Assembly: GCF_900582195.1 (NCBI RefSeq)
Contig: NZ_UTHA01000078.1
Span: 186,001-250,000 of the forward strand
DNA length: 64,000 nt
DNA from: Pseudomonas viridiflava
Lineage (GTDB): Bacteria; Pseudomonadota; Gammaproteobacteria; Pseudomonadales; Pseudomonadaceae
Direction: 5' to 3'
Of the stretch, positions 18,130 through 27,415 are shown piece after piece. The number at the start of each line of letters is the position of its first letter. The stretch's first letter is position 1. A model generated the notes under the pieces. It did not search any database. It had not been told where the DNA came from and saw only the letters and a list, made by a program, of their open reading frames with translations. The translations under genes were made by a program, and so were the position numbers.

Positions 18130-19665
18130 ATGTCCACCTCTACCTTGCGTACGCCCCCAATCTCCGAGATCTACGACATCGCCGTTATCGGCGGCGGGAT
18201 CAATGGCGTGGGGATCGCAGCGGATGCCGCCGGTCGCGGGCTTTCGGTGTTCCTTTGCGAAAAGGACGATCTCGCCAGCCACACCTCATCGGCCAGCAGC
18301 AAGCTGATCCACGGTGGCCTGCGCTACCTCGAACATTACGAATTCCGTCTGGTGCGTGAAGCACTGGCCGAACGCGAAGTACTGCTGGCCAAGGCGCCGC
18401 ACATCGTCAAGCCAATGCGTTTCGTGTTGCCGCACCGTCCGCACCTGCGCCCGGCGTGGATGATTCGTGCCGGCCTCTTCCTCTACGACAACCTCGGCAA
18501 GCGCGAAAAACTGCCAGGTTCGAAAAGCCTGAAATTCGGCGCCGACAGCGCGTTGAAAAGCGAAATCAAGAAAGGTTTCGAATACTCCGACTGCTGGGTC
18601 GACGATGCTCGCCTGGTGGTTCTGAACGCCATGGCCGCCCGCGAAAAAGGCGCCCATGTGCACACCCAGACTCGCTGCGTCAGCGCCCGTCGCACCAAGG
18701 GCCTGTGGCACCTGCATCTGGAACGTGCCGACGGCAGCCTTTTTTCGATCACCGCCAAAGCGCTGGTGAACGCCGCCGGCCCGTGGGTCGCCAAGTTCAT
18801 TCGTGACGATCTGAAGATGGAATCGCCGTACGGCATCCGCCTGATTCAGGGTAGCCACATCATCGTGCCAAAGCTGTACGAAGGGGATCACGCGCACATT
18901 CTGCAAAACGAAGACCAGCGCATCGTTTTCACCATTCCGTACCTGAACCACTTCACCCTGATCGGCACCACCGACCGTGAGTACACCGGCGATCCAGCGA
19001 AGGTGGCCATCACCGATGGCGAAACCGATTATTTGCTGAAAGTGGTCAACGCTCACTTCAAGAAGCAGATCAGCCGCGATGACATCCAGCACAGTTATTC
19101 GGGCGTTCGCCCTCTGTGCAACGATGAATCCGACAATCCATCGGCCGTCACCCGCGACTACACCCTGGCACTGTCGGGCAGCGCAGAAGAAGCGCCGCTG
19201 TTGTCGGTGTTCGGTGGCAAGCTGACCACCTACCGTAAACTCGCTGAGTCGGCGATGGCGCAGTTGATGCCGTTCTTCACCCAGATGCGCCCGAGCTGGA
19301 CGGCCACCGCCACCCTGCCCGGCGGCGAAGACATGACCACCCCGCAAGCCTTGAGCGCACTGATCCGCGACAAGTTCGACTTCGTACCGACCGAGATTGC
19401 CCGCCGTTGGGGCACCACCTACGGCAGCCGCACCTGGCGCATGCTTGAAGGGGTAGAAACCCTGGCCGACATGGGCGAACACCTTGGCGGTGGGCTCTAC
19501 ACCCGTGAAGTCGATTACCTGTGCAGCGAAGAGTGGGCGACCACGGCGCACGACATTTTGTGGCGCCGCAGCAAGCTGGGGCTGTTCACCACTCCGGCAG
19601 AGCAGGAAAAACTGGCGGCGTACCTGGGTAAGGTCGAGCAGAACCGCAAAATTGAAGCCGCGTGA
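18130..19665 (+). CDS. glpD: Aerobic glycerol-3-phosphate dehydrogenase
   Basis: Membrane-associated FAD enzyme that oxidises glycerol-3-phosphate to dihydroxyacetone phosphate and passes electrons to quinone. 511 residues. FAD-binding DIAVIGGGINGVGIAADAAGRG near residue 15, SSASSKLIHGGLRYLEHYEF, and a C-terminal SVFGGKLTTYRKLAE. I started at MSTSTLRTPP with GAGG upstream; the frame extends to 18073, but that would place the start within the operator. A terminator follows. Confidence 0.96.
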   Translation: MSTSTLRTPPISEIYDIAVIGGGINGVGIAADAAGRGLSVFLCEKDDLASHTSSASSKLIHGGLRYLEHYEFRLVREALAEREVLLAKAPHIVKPMRFVLPHRPHLRPAWMIRAGLFLYDNLGKREKLPGSKSLKFGADSALKSEIKKGFEYSDCWVDDARLVVLNAMAAREKGAHVHTQTRCVSARRTKGLWHLHLERADGSLFSITAKALVNAAGPWVAKFIRDDLKMESPYGIRLIQGSHIIVPKLYEGDHAHILQNEDQRIVFTIPYLNHFTLIGTTDREYTGDPAKVAITDGETDYLLKVVNAHFKKQISRDDIQHSYSGVRPLCNDESDNPSAVTRDYTLALSGSAEEAPLLSVFGGKLTTYRKLAESAMAQLMPFFTQMRPSWTATATLPGGEDMTTPQALSALIRDKFDFVPTEIARRWGTTYGSRTWRMLEGVETLADMGEHLGGGLYTREVDYLCSEEWATTAHDILWRRSKLGLFTTPAEQEKLAAYLGKVEQNRKIEAA

Positions 19666-19683
19666 TGTGAACGTTGCTTAAAC

Positions 19684-19722
19684 GAAAAGCCCCTGATTTG
19701 AGAGATTCAGGGGCTTTTTGTT
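19684..19722 (+). terminator. Intrinsic terminator after glpD
   Basis: AAAAGCCCCTGAAT, loop, ATTCAGGGGCTTTTT; strong hairpin with T-run closing the glp block. Confidence 0.92.
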
Positions 19723-19763
19723 TTGTGGGTTCTGCAAAATTTGATTGGGTCAGTTAGATCTCT

Positions 19764-19944
19764 TCCCCCTCACCCCAGCCCTCCCGAAACGTCGGACCGC
19801 CCCCAAGGGGGAGAGGGGAAAGGGAGCCGATCGAGGTGCTCTGTAAATCCTGAGTTCGACTCGGTATTCCAAGTCGGTGTAACTTGCCCAAACAACGCGG
19901 TCGGTCCCCTCTCCCTCTGGGAGAGGGTTAGGGTGAGGGGCTTT
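19764..19944. repeat. GC-rich inverted-repeat element, copy 1
   Basis: Begins CCCCCTCACCCCAGCCCTC and ends GAGGGTTAGGGTGAGGGG, imperfect terminal inverted repeats of about 20 bases. Internal hairpins with CTCTCCCTCTGGGAGAG lie next to the ends. The interior (GAGCCGATC, CCTGAGTTCGACT) resembles the copy at 49297. It has no coding capacity, and looks like a non-autonomous MITE-like repeat. Confidence 0.8.
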
Positions 19945-19950
19945 TCGCTG

Positions 19951-19995
19951 TTCGGATTTCCGAACGCGACTTGATGGTCAATTCGGTAAACCGGA
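19951..19995 (+). promoter_or_regulatory. Two AauR-type activator sites
   Basis: TTCGGATTTCCGAA (19951-19964) is a perfect match to TTCGG-N4-CCGAA, the AauR motif I recall from P. putida. TTCGGTAAACCGGA (19982-19995) matches at all but one position. Centres are 31 bases apart, about three helical turns, and lie about 110-140 bases before the predicted transcription start, the normal place for sigma-54 activator sites. Confidence 0.75.
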
Positions 19996-20071
19996 TCAGA
20001 TACGCCAAAAACCACCATCACAAAACTTTAATACTCTTAAAAATCAACAAGTTAACCTACAGCAACTGCTC

Positions 20072-20087
20072 TGGCACGACTCATGCT
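20072..20087 (+). promoter_or_regulatory. Sigma-54 promoter of the aat operon
   Basis: TGGCACGACTCATGCT fits TGGCACG-N4-TTGCW with one mismatch; the GG (20073-20074) and GC (20085-20086) pairs are exactly ten bases apart as required. Transcription would begin near 20098, about 105 bases before aatJ. It agrees with AauR being a sigma-54 activator. Confidence 0.82.
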
Positions 20088-20203
20088 CTACACTCTCTCG
20101 ACGAATGCTTGTTGTGCCAACACTTCAGGAGCCGTCAGGCATTCGAAGCACAAAAGGGCCGACAAACTGGCTCCATAAAAAAAACAATGTCGAGGAAAAT
20201 TTG

Positions 20204-21130
20204 ATGCGCATCGTTCCCCATATCCTGGGCGCAGCCATTGCTGCCGCTCTGATCAGCACGCCAGTTTTCGCCGCCGAACTCACCGGCACCCTGAAGAAAA
20301 TCAACGATTCGGGCACCATTACGCTCGCGCACCGCGACAGCTCCATTCCGTTTTCCTACATTGCAGATGCTTCCGGCAAACCAGTGGGCTACTCCCACGA
20401 CATTCAGGTGGCCATCGTTGAAGCCCTGAAAAAAGACCTGAACAAACCCGATCTGCAGGTCAAGTACAACCTGGTGACCTCGCAAACCCGTATCCCGCTG
20501 ATCCAGAACGGCACCGCGGATATCGAGTGCGGCTCCACCACCAACAATGCCGAACGCGCCCAGCAAGTCGACTTCACCGTCAACATCTTCGAAATCGGCA
20601 CCCGTCTGCTGGTCAAGAAAGACAAGGATGGCAAGCCGTCCTACGCTGACTTTGCCGACCTGAAAGGCAAAAACGTCGTGACCACCGCCGGCACCACGTC
20701 CGAGCGCATCATCAAAGCGATGAACGCCGACAAGCAGATGGGCATGAACATCATCTCCGCCAAAGACCACGGCGAATCCTTCAACATGCTGGAGAGCGGC
20801 CGCGCCGTTGCCTTCATGATGGACGACGCCCTGCTGGCCGGCGAAGAAGCCAAGGCCAAGAAACCGGCTGACTGGATCATCACCGGTACGCCGCAGTCCT
20901 TCGAAGCCTATGCGTGCATGGTTCGCAAAGACGACCCGGCCTTCAAGAAGGCGGTCGATGCCGCCATCGTTGGCCTGTACAAGTCTGGCGAGATCAACAA
21001 GATCTACAGCAAGTGGTTCGAGAGCCCGATTCCACCAAAAGGCCTGAACCTGAACTTCCCGATGAGCGACAAGGTAAAAGATCTGATCGCCAACCCGAGC
21101 GACAAGCCGGCGCCTGACGTAAAAATCTGA
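20204..21130 (+). CDS. aatJ: Glutamate/aspartate-binding periplasmic protein
   Basis: Solute-binding component of the acidic amino acid ABC importer (GltI/AatJ family), 308 residues. A signal peptide MRIVPHILGAAIAAALISTPVFA is followed by AELTG. Family regions: GTITLAHRDSSIPFSYI, VGYSHDIQVAIVEAL, DIECGSTTNNAERAQQVDFT, KGKNVVTTAGTTSERIIKA. GAGGAAAATTTG precedes the chosen ATG; the open frame extends upstream to 20105, but that lacks a signal peptide context. First gene of aatJQMP, driven by the sigma-54 promoter. Confidence 0.94.
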   Translation: MRIVPHILGAAIAAALISTPVFAAELTGTLKKINDSGTITLAHRDSSIPFSYIADASGKPVGYSHDIQVAIVEALKKDLNKPDLQVKYNLVTSQTRIPLIQNGTADIECGSTTNNAERAQQVDFTVNIFEIGTRLLVKKDKDGKPSYADFADLKGKNVVTTAGTTSERIIKAMNADKQMGMNIISAKDHGESFNMLESGRAVAFMMDDALLAGEEAKAKKPADWIITGTPQSFEAYACMVRKDDPAFKKAVDAAIVGLYKSGEINKIYSKWFESPIPPKGLNLNFPMSDKVKDLIANPSDKPAPDVKI

Positions 21131-21147
21131 TTCCTGACTAACCTTAT

Positions 21148-21176
21148 CGCCTGAGGGAGCCACCTTCCCTCAGGCG
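21148..21176 (+). terminator. Stem-loop between aatJ and aatQ
   Basis: Perfect 11-bp stem CGCCTGAGGGA/TCCCTCAGGCG with a 7-base loop, followed only by TCTGTT. Without a T-run it is more likely an attenuating or mRNA-stabilising hairpin that raises binding-protein expression over the membrane subunits than a full terminator. Confidence 0.65.
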
Positions 21177-21323
21177 TCTGTTACTACCTGCTGGCTTCAC
21201 TGTGGAACACTCGACCTGGCGGTTTTCGAGCCGATCGCGTGTGCCTGACGTTCGACGTCGGGTGGGAAAGGATCTTCCCCAAGCGGGTGCTTGTACATCG
21301 ATCGATCTCGAGGGGAGACCCTA

Positions 21324-22070
21324 ATGAATTACAACTGGGACTGGGGCGTGTTCTTCAAGTCCACCGGCGTTGGCAGCGAGACTTATCTCGACTGGTACCT
21401 GTCCGGCCTGGGCTGGACCATTGCCATCGCCATCGTGGCGTGGATTATCGCCTTGCTGCTGGGCTCCATTCTGGGGGTCATGCGCACGGTGCCGAACCGC
21501 ATCGTATCGGGTATCGCGACCTGCTACGTCGAGCTGTTCCGTAATGTGCCGCTGCTGGTTCAGCTGTTTATCTGGTACTTCCTGGTACCCGACCTGCTGC
21601 CGCAAAACCTGCAGGACTGGTACAAACAGGACCTCAACCCGACCACCTCGGCTTACCTGAGCGTTGTCGTGTGCCTGGGCCTGTTCACCGCCGCCCGTGT
21701 TTGCGAGCAAGTGCGTACCGGCATCCAGGCGCTGCCACGCGGCCAGGAATCCGCCGCCCGCGCCATGGGTTTCAAGCTGCCGCAGATCTACTGGAACGTG
21801 CTGCTGCCCCAGGCCTACCGGATCATCATTCCGCCGCTCACCTCGGAATTCCTCAACGTCTTCAAGAACTCCTCCGTGGCGTCCCTGATCGGCCTGATGG
21901 AATTGCTGGCGCAAACCAAACAGACCGCCGAGTTCTCGGCCAACCTGTTTGAAGCGTTCACCCTGGCCACGCTGATCTACTTCACCCTGAACATGAGCCT
22001 GATGTTGCTGATGCGCATGGTCGAGAAGAAAGTCGCGGTGCCCGGCCTGATCTCCGTGGGGGGTAAATAA
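21324..22070 (+). CDS. aatQ: Acidic amino acid ABC transporter permease (GltJ-like)
   Basis: 248-residue inner-membrane permease of the HisM/GltJ type. Hydrophobic segments begin around residue 30. The EAA loop interacting with the ATPase is [25 protein letters not shown]. Start at [11 protein letters not shown] is supported by GAGGGGAG upstream; the frame extends to 21291. The stop shares one base with aatM (TAATG), which indicates coupling. Confidence 0.93.
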   Translation: MNYNWDWGVFFKSTGVGSETYLDWYLSGLGWTIAIAIVAWIIALLLGSILGVMRTVPNRIVSGIATCYVELFRNVPLLVQLFIWYFLVPDLLPQNLQDWYKQDLNPTTSAYLSVVVCLGLFTAARVCEQVRTGIQALPRGQESAARAMGFKLPQIYWNVLLPQAYRIIIPPLTSEFLNVFKNSSVASLIGLMELLAQTKQTAEFSANLFEAFTLATLIYFTLNMSLMLLMRMVEKKVAVPGLISVGGK

Positions 22071-22741
22071 TGGACTTCGATTTCAGCGGCATCATCCCCG
22101 CCATTCCGGGCCTGTGGAACGGCATGGTCATGACCTTGCAGTTGATGGTCATGGGCGTGGTCGGTGGCATCGTGCTGGGGACAATCCTCGCACTGATGCG
22201 CCTGTCGTCGAGCAAACTGCTGTCGCGGGTGGCCGGCGCTTATGTGAACTACTTCCGTTCGATCCCGCTGCTGCTGGTGATCACCTGGTTCTACCTGGCG
22301 GTGCCGTTCGTGCTGCGCTGGATTACCGGCGAAGACACGCCGATCGGTGCGTTCACCTCCTGCGTCGTGGCCTTCATGATGTTCGAAGCCGCGTACTTCT
22401 GCGAAATCGTCCGGGCCGGTGTGCAGTCGATCCCCAAAGGCCAGATGGCCGCCGCGCAGGCGATGGGCATGACCTATGGCCAGACCATGCGTCTGATCAT
22501 CCTGCCCCAGGCGTTCCGCAAGATGACCCCGTTGCTGCTGCAACAGTCGATCATCCTGTTCCAGGACACCTCGCTGGTTTACACCGTGGGCCTGGTGGAC
22601 TTCCTCAACTCCGCCCGTTCCAGCGGCGACATCATCGGTCGTTCCAACGAGTTCCTGATCTTCGCCGGTGTCGTCTACTTCATCATCAGCTTTTCCGCCT
22701 CGCTGCTGGTCAAGCGTCTGCAAAAAAGGTTCGCCGTATGA
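22070..22741 (+). CDS. aatM: Acidic amino acid ABC transporter permease (GltK-like)
   Basis: 223-residue partner permease of the same family with EAA loop [26 protein letters not shown] and five to six membrane segments. Overlaps aatQ by one base and aatP by four. Length agrees with E. coli GltK (about 224). Confidence 0.93.
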   Translation: MDFDFSGIIPAIPGLWNGMVMTLQLMVMGVVGGIVLGTILALMRLSSSKLLSRVAGAYVNYFRSIPLLLVITWFYLAVPFVLRWITGEDTPIGAFTSCVVAFMMFEAAYFCEIVRAGVQSIPKGQMAAAQAMGMTYGQTMRLIILPQAFRKMTPLLLQQSIILFQDTSLVYTVGLVDFLNSARSSGDIIGRSNEFLIFAGVVYFIISFSASLLVKRLQKRFAV

Positions 22742-23472
22742 TCTCTATCAAAAACATCAACAAGTGGTATGGCGACTTCCAGGTGCTGACTGATTGCAGC
22801 ACCGAGGTCAAGAAAGGCGAAGTGATCGTGGTCTGCGGCCCGTCGGGTTCCGGCAAATCGACCCTGATCAAATGCGTCAACGCGCTGGAGCCGTTCCAGA
22901 AAGGCGACATCGTCGTCGACGGCACCTCGATTGCCGACCCGAAGACCAACCTGCCGAAACTGCGTTCGCGCGTGGGCATGGTGTTCCAGCATTTCGAACT
23001 GTTCCCGCACCTGACCATCACCGAAAACCTGACCATCGCGCAGATCAAGGTACTCGGCCGCAGCAAGGAAGAGGCGACCAAGAAAGGCCTGCAACTGCTC
23101 GAGCGCGTCGGCTTGTCCGCTCACGCCCACAAGCATCCGGGGCAACTGTCCGGTGGTCAGCAACAGCGTGTGGCGATTGCCCGGGCGCTGGCGATGGACC
23201 CGATCGTCATGCTCTTCGACGAACCGACCTCGGCGCTCGACCCGGAGATGGTCAACGAAGTGCTCGACGTGATGGTGCAACTGGCCCACGAAGGCATGAC
23301 CATGATGTGCGTGACCCACGAAATGGGCTTCGCCCGCAAAGTGGCTGACCGGGTGATTTTCATGGACGCCGGCAAGATCATCGAGGACTGCCCGAAAGAG
23401 GAGTTCTTCGGCGACATCAGCGCCCGCTCCGAACGCGCGCAGCACTTCCTCGAGAAAATCCTGCAGCACTAA
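22738..23472 (+). CDS. aatP: Acidic amino acid ABC transporter ATPase (GltL-like)
   Basis: 244-residue ATPase. Walker [14 protein letters not shown]-loop [14 protein letters not shown], signature LSGGQQQR, Walker [16 protein letters not shown], switch [10 protein letters not shown] start at [14 protein letters not shown], overlapping aatM by ATGA; a longer open frame from 22114 is a shadow of aatM. Energises uptake of glutamate, aspartate and probably glutamine/asparagine. Confidence 0.95.
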   Translation: MISIKNINKWYGDFQVLTDCSTEVKKGEVIVVCGPSGSGKSTLIKCVNALEPFQKGDIVVDGTSIADPKTNLPKLRSRVGMVFQHFELFPHLTITENLTIAQIKVLGRSKEEATKKGLQLLERVGLSAHAHKHPGQLSGGQQQRVAIARALAMDPIVMLFDEPTSALDPEMVNEVLDVMVQLAHEGMTMMCVTHEMGFARKVADRVIFMDAGKIIEDCPKEEFFGDISARSERAQHFLEKILQH

Positions 23473-23500
23473 AACCGAGTACTTGCGCCATCACACTGAT

Positions 23501-23597
23501 CCCTGTGGGAGCGAGCCTGCTCGCGAAAGCGGACTGTCATTCAACATTGATGTTGACTGCTCCGGCCTCTTCGCGAGCAAGCTCGCTCCCACAGGGA
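23501..23597. repeat. REP doublet (REPIN) copy 3, mixed arms
   Basis: CCCTGTGGGAGC at the left and GCTCCCACAGGG at the right. The left arm is AGCCTGCTC type and the right arm, read inward, AGCTTGCTC type, so the two arms belong to different subtypes. Inserted between aatP and aauS. Confidence 0.9.
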
Positions 23598-23642
23598 CAG
23601 CGGTGAGCCTGCAAGTGTGGTGGTTGACCCAAGGCAACTGTG

Positions 23643-25544
23643 ATGAAATGCGACCCCAATCTCTATCGCGCAGCGCCGCCATCACTTGCCGTGAAGCCTC
23701 GTCTGATTCGTCATTTGTTTCTGCCGCCGCTGGTCATCATCCTGATGATCGGATTGGGTTTTATCGGCTTCTGGACCAGTGAACATTTCGGCATTCGCAG
23801 CCTCGGCGAGAACGGTCAGCGTCAGCTCGAACTGCACGCCCGTGCGGTCGAAAGCGAGATCAGCAAATACACCTATCTGCCCAGCCTGCTGGAACTCGAA
23901 ACGAGTGTGTCGCAGCTGCTGGCCGATCCGACCCCGGAATACCGGGAAACGGTCAACGCTTACCTCGAAGGCCTGAACCGGCGCAGTCGCAGTCGGGCCA
24001 TCTACGTCATGGACACCACCGGCCGCGTCATGGCCACCAGCAACTGGCGCGATGTCGACAGTTACCTCGGTGAAGACCTGTCCTTCCGTGCCTATTTCCA
24101 GAAAGCCGTACGCGGCGAACCCGGGCGTTTCTACGGCATCGGCAGCACCAACGGCGAACCCGGTTATTACCTCGCTCATGGCCTCGAAGAGCATGGCAAG
24201 ATCATCGGCGTCGCCGTGGTCAAAGTGCGCCTGGAAGCCATGGAAGAACGCTGGCAGCGCGCGCGTCTGGAAGCCTTCGTCAGCGATGAAAATGGCATCA
24301 TCATTCTCTCCAGCGATCCGGCCCGGCGCCTCAAAGCAGTGATTCCCTTGAGTGAAGCCACCAAGGAAAAGCTCGCCCGCAGCCTGCAGTACTACTGGTT
24401 TCCGCTTAACGAGTTGCAACCTCTGGCTCGCGAAACCCTGTCCGAAGGCGTGGAGAAACTCACCTTCCCGGCCAACAGCGAAGTGCCGTCCGGCGAGGAC
24501 GACATCAGCTATCTGGCGCAGACCCGACCGCTGAGCGACACGCCGTGGAACTTCACCCTGCTCACGCCGTTACAGGACTTGCGTCGCGAAGCGATCAACC
24601 AAGGCATTCTCGTTGCCGTCGCGTTCGCCCTGGTGGCCTTCCTGCTGATCGCCTGGAACGAGCGGCGCAAGGTCATCGCCACTCGGCTCGCCGCCCGCGA
24701 AGCCTTGCAGGAAGCCAACAATCAACTGGAGCGTCGGATTACCGAACGCACCACCGACCTGCGCGCCAGCAACGAGCGACTGAAAAGCCAGATCCGCGAA
24801 CGCCGCCAGGCCGAAGAGACCTTGCGCCGTGCGCAGGATGAACTGGTCCAGGCCGGCAAACTCGCCGCCATCGGCCAGATGTCGACCAGCATTGCCCACG
24901 AATTGAACCAGCCGCTGGCGGCGATGCGCACGCTGTCGGGCAACACCGTGCGCTTTCTCGAACGCGGTCAGCTCGACGTCGCCAGCACCAACCTCAAGAC
25001 CATTAACGATTTGATCGACCGCATGGGCCGGATCACCGCCAGCCTGCGCTCGTTCGCCCGGCGCGGGGACAATCAGGGTCAGGCCAGCCTCGGCAAAGCC
25101 GTCGATGCCGCGTTGCAAGTGCTCGGTGCCCGCGTGGAAACCTCGGCGCTGGACGTGCATCGTCAGTTCATCGACGTACAAGTGCAGATCGACCAGACCC
25201 GCCTCGAACAGATTCTGGTCAACCTGATCGGCAACGCCCTCGATGCCATGCAGGCGCAACCACGGCCAGAACTGTGGCTGGAGGGCGAAGAGTTCAACGG
25301 CAAATATCGTCTGCGCGTACGCGACAACGGCCACGGCATCGACGCCGAAGCGCGCAAGCATCTGTTCGAGCCGTTCTTCACCACCAAACCCGGCGAACAA
25401 GGCCTGGGCCTTGGCTTGACCCTTTCCGCCAGCCTCGCGGCCGCCACCGGCGGGCATCTGGGTGTTGAACACCCGGCCAGCGGTGGCACCACCTTCGTCC
25501 TCAGTTTACCGTTGGTAAGCCCTACACCTGCCGAGCCAATATGA
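23643..25544 (+). CDS. aauS: Sensor histidine kinase AauS (DctB-like)
   Basis: Senses acidic amino acids and phosphorylates AauR. 633 residues: a membrane segment at about 22-45, a periplasmic Cache-type sensor (about 50-310; IYVMDTTGRVMATSNW, RAYFQKAVRGEPGRFYGIGSTNGEPGYYL), a second membrane segment at about 318-338, a coiled coil, the HisKA box with His419 (SIAHELNQPLAAMR), and an ATPase domain (N box NLIGNALDAM, RDNGHGI, GLGLGLTLS). A GTG at 23640 directly precedes the chosen ATG. The stop overlaps aauR by four bases. Confidence 0.92.
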   Translation: MKCDPNLYRAAPPSLAVKPRLIRHLFLPPLVIILMIGLGFIGFWTSEHFGIRSLGENGQRQLELHARAVESEISKYTYLPSLLELETSVSQLLADPTPEYRETVNAYLEGLNRRSRSRAIYVMDTTGRVMATSNWRDVDSYLGEDLSFRAYFQKAVRGEPGRFYGIGSTNGEPGYYLAHGLEEHGKIIGVAVVKVRLEAMEERWQRARLEAFVSDENGIIILSSDPARRLKAVIPLSEATKEKLARSLQYYWFPLNELQPLARETLSEGVEKLTFPANSEVPSGEDDISYLAQTRPLSDTPWNFTLLTPLQDLRREAINQGILVAVAFALVAFLLIAWNERRKVIATRLAAREALQEANNQLERRITERTTDLRASNERLKSQIRERRQAEETLRRAQDELVQAGKLAAIGQMSTSIAHELNQPLAAMRTLSGNTVRFLERGQLDVASTNLKTINDLIDRMGRITASLRSFARRGDNQGQASLGKAVDAALQVLGARVETSALDVHRQFIDVQVQIDQTRLEQILVNLIGNALDAMQAQPRPELWLEGEEFNGKYRLRVRDNGHGIDAEARKHLFEPFFTTKPGEQGLGLGLTLSASLAAATGGHLGVEHPASGGTTFVLSLPLVSPTPAEPI

Positions 25545-26869
25545 CCCACGAACTCAGTGTGCTGATCGTCGAAGACGACCCCCATGTGCTGCTCGGCTGC
25601 CAACAGGCGCTGACCCTCGAAGACATTCCCTGCGTCGGCGTCGGCAGTGCCGAGGAGGCGCTGGAAAAGGTCGGCGATAACTTTGCCGGCATCGTCATCA
25701 GCGACATCCGCCTGCCGGGCATTGACGGCCTGGAACTGCTGACCCGCCTAAAACAACGTGATCGCAGCCTGCCGGTGGTGCTGATCACCGGTCACGGCGA
25801 CATTTCCATGGCCGTTGGCGCGATGCAGAAAGGCGCTTACGACTTCATGGAGAAACCGTTCTCGCCGGAGCGTCTGGTTGACGTTGCGCGGCGGGCGCTG
25901 GAGCAACGCAGCCTTGCCCGCGAAGTGTCGTCGCTGCGCCGCCAACTGGCCGAACGTGATTCCCTCGAAGGACGCATCATCGGTCGCTCGCCGGCCATGC
26001 AGAACCTGCGCGAACTGATCGCCAACGTCGCCGACACTTCGGCCAACGTGTTGATCGAAGGCGAAACCGGCACCGGTAAAGAACTGGTCGCGCGTTGCCT
26101 GCACGACTTCAGTCGCCGCCACAGCAAACAATTTGTTGCGCTGAACTGCGGCGGCCTGCCGGAAAACCTCTTCGAAAGCGAGATCTTCGGCCATGAGGCC
26201 AACGCCTTCACCGGCGCCGGTAAACGCCGGATCGGCAAGATCGAACACGCTGACGGCGGCACGCTGTTTCTCGACGAAGTGGAAAGCATGCCGCTGCCGT
26301 TGCAGATCAAACTGCTCCGTGTGTTACAGGAACGTACCCTCGAACGCCTCGGCTCGAACCAGAGCGTGGCGGTCGATTGCCGAGTGATCGCGGCGACCAA
26401 GTCCGACCTCGACGAAGCGAGCAAGGCCGGCGAATTTCGCAGCGACTTGTACTACCGCCTCAACGTGGTAACCCTGGAATTGCCGCCACTGCGCGAGCGC
26501 CGTGAAGACATCCTGCAACTGTTCGAACACTTCACCCAACAGTCAGCTCTGCGCTTCGACCGCGCACTGCCGGAACTGGACAACCAGACCCTGTCGAACC
26601 TGATGAGCCACGACTGGCCGGGCAATGTGCGTGAACTGCGCAACGTTGCCGAACGTTTTGCCCTCGGTCTGCCGGCGTTCAAAAAGTCCGGCGCCGGCAG
26701 CGCTGGCCAAGGGCTGGCGTTTGCCGAAGCGGTGGAAGCGTTCGAGCGCAACCTGCTCAGCGACGCCCTGCAACGCAGCGGCGGCAACCTGACCCAAGCC
26801 AGTCTTGAGTTGGGCATGGCCAAGACCACGCTGTTCGACAAAGTGAAGAAGTACGGGTTGAGCCACTGA
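25541..26869 (+). CDS. aauR: Sigma-54-dependent response regulator AauR
   Basis: NtrC-family activator of acidic amino acid uptake. 442 residues: receiver with Asp55 (VISDIRLPG), AAA+ domain with Walker A GETGTGKE (about 174) and Walker B GGTLFLDEV, and a Fis-type C-terminal helix-turn-helix (LTQASLELGMAKTTLFDKVKKYGL). The sigma-54 contact loop reads NAFTGA (Asn221) rather than GAFTGA. Overlaps aauS by ATGA. Its likely target is the promoter at 20072, given the matching palindromes. Confidence 0.93.
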   Translation: MTHELSVLIVEDDPHVLLGCQQALTLEDIPCVGVGSAEEALEKVGDNFAGIVISDIRLPGIDGLELLTRLKQRDRSLPVVLITGHGDISMAVGAMQKGAYDFMEKPFSPERLVDVARRALEQRSLAREVSSLRRQLAERDSLEGRIIGRSPAMQNLRELIANVADTSANVLIEGETGTGKELVARCLHDFSRRHSKQFVALNCGGLPENLFESEIFGHEANAFTGAGKRRIGKIEHADGGTLFLDEVESMPLPLQIKLLRVLQERTLERLGSNQSVAVDCRVIAATKSDLDEASKAGEFRSDLYYRLNVVTLELPPLRERREDILQLFEHFTQQSALRFDRALPELDNQTLSNLMSHDWPGNVRELRNVAERFALGLPAFKKSGAGSAGQGLAFAEAVEAFERNLLSDALQRSGGNLTQASLELGMAKTTLFDKVKKYGLSH

Positions 26870-27207
26870 TGGATCTGATTCTCAAAGCCGCCATCGGCGC
26901 CGCGGTGGTGCTGATCCTCGCGGCGCTGTCGAAGACCAGAAACTACTACATCGCCGGATTGGTGCCGCTGTTTCCGACGTTTGCGCTGATCGCGCATTAC
27001 ATCGTCGGCAAGGGGCGTTCGGTTGATGATTTGAAGACCACGATCGTGTTTGGGATGTGGTCGATCATTCCGTACTTTGTATATCTGGCGACGTTGTATG
27101 TGATGGTGGATCGAATGCGGCTGGAGGCTTCGCTGGCGGTGGCGGCGGTGGCGTGGTTGATGGCTGCTACGGTTTTGGTGACTGTTTGGGTTCGGCTGCA
27201 CAGCTAA
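26869..27207 (+). CDS. glpM: GlpM family membrane protein
   Basis: 112-residue inner-membrane protein with four hydrophobic segments (residues 4-20, 26-46, 58-80, 88-110) and RNYYIAGLVPLFPTFALIAHY, characteristic of GlpM, a small protein linked to alginate production in P. aeruginosa. Its start shares one base with the aauR stop (TGATG), so it is probably cotranscribed. Function remains unclear. Confidence 0.85.
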   Translation: MDLILKAAIGAAVVLILAALSKTRNYYIAGLVPLFPTFALIAHYIVGKGRSVDDLKTTIVFGMWSIIPYFVYLATLYVMVDRMRLEASLAVAAVAWLMAATVLVTVWVRLHS

Positions 27208-27210
27208 GGT

Positions 27211-27401
27211 CAAAAGCCACCCTCACCCCAGCCCTCTCCCACTGGGAGAGGGGGCCGACCGCTGAATATTGAAGATCTCCGCCGACGTGAAAGTGCTGTA
27301 CCGAATCCATAATCGACTCAATGCATCAGGTCGGTGGATAGCCAAATACAACTCGATCAGTCCCCTCTCCCTCTGGGAGAGGGTTAGGGTGAGGGGCTTT
27401 T
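27211..27401. repeat. GC-rich inverted-repeat element, copy 2
   Basis: Ends CAAAAGCCACCCTCACCCC and GGGTGAGGGGCTTTTG are inverted over about 25 bases. Hairpins CTCTCCCACTGGGAGAG and CTCTCCCTCTGGGAGAG lie inside. The centre differs from copies 1 and 3. Lies between convergent glpM and the DsbA-family gene, where it could also end transcription. Confidence 0.8.
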
Positions 27402-27415
27402 GGCTCCTGCCGATA

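Larger units (their letters stand above)
19666..20203. other. Intergenic region between glpD and aatJ
   Basis: 538 bases with no gene. It holds, in order, the glpD terminator, a roughly 180-bp inverted-repeat element, two AauR-type palindromes and a sigma-54 promoter, all listed separately. Frames here run through the repeat and are not coding. Confidence 0.75.
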
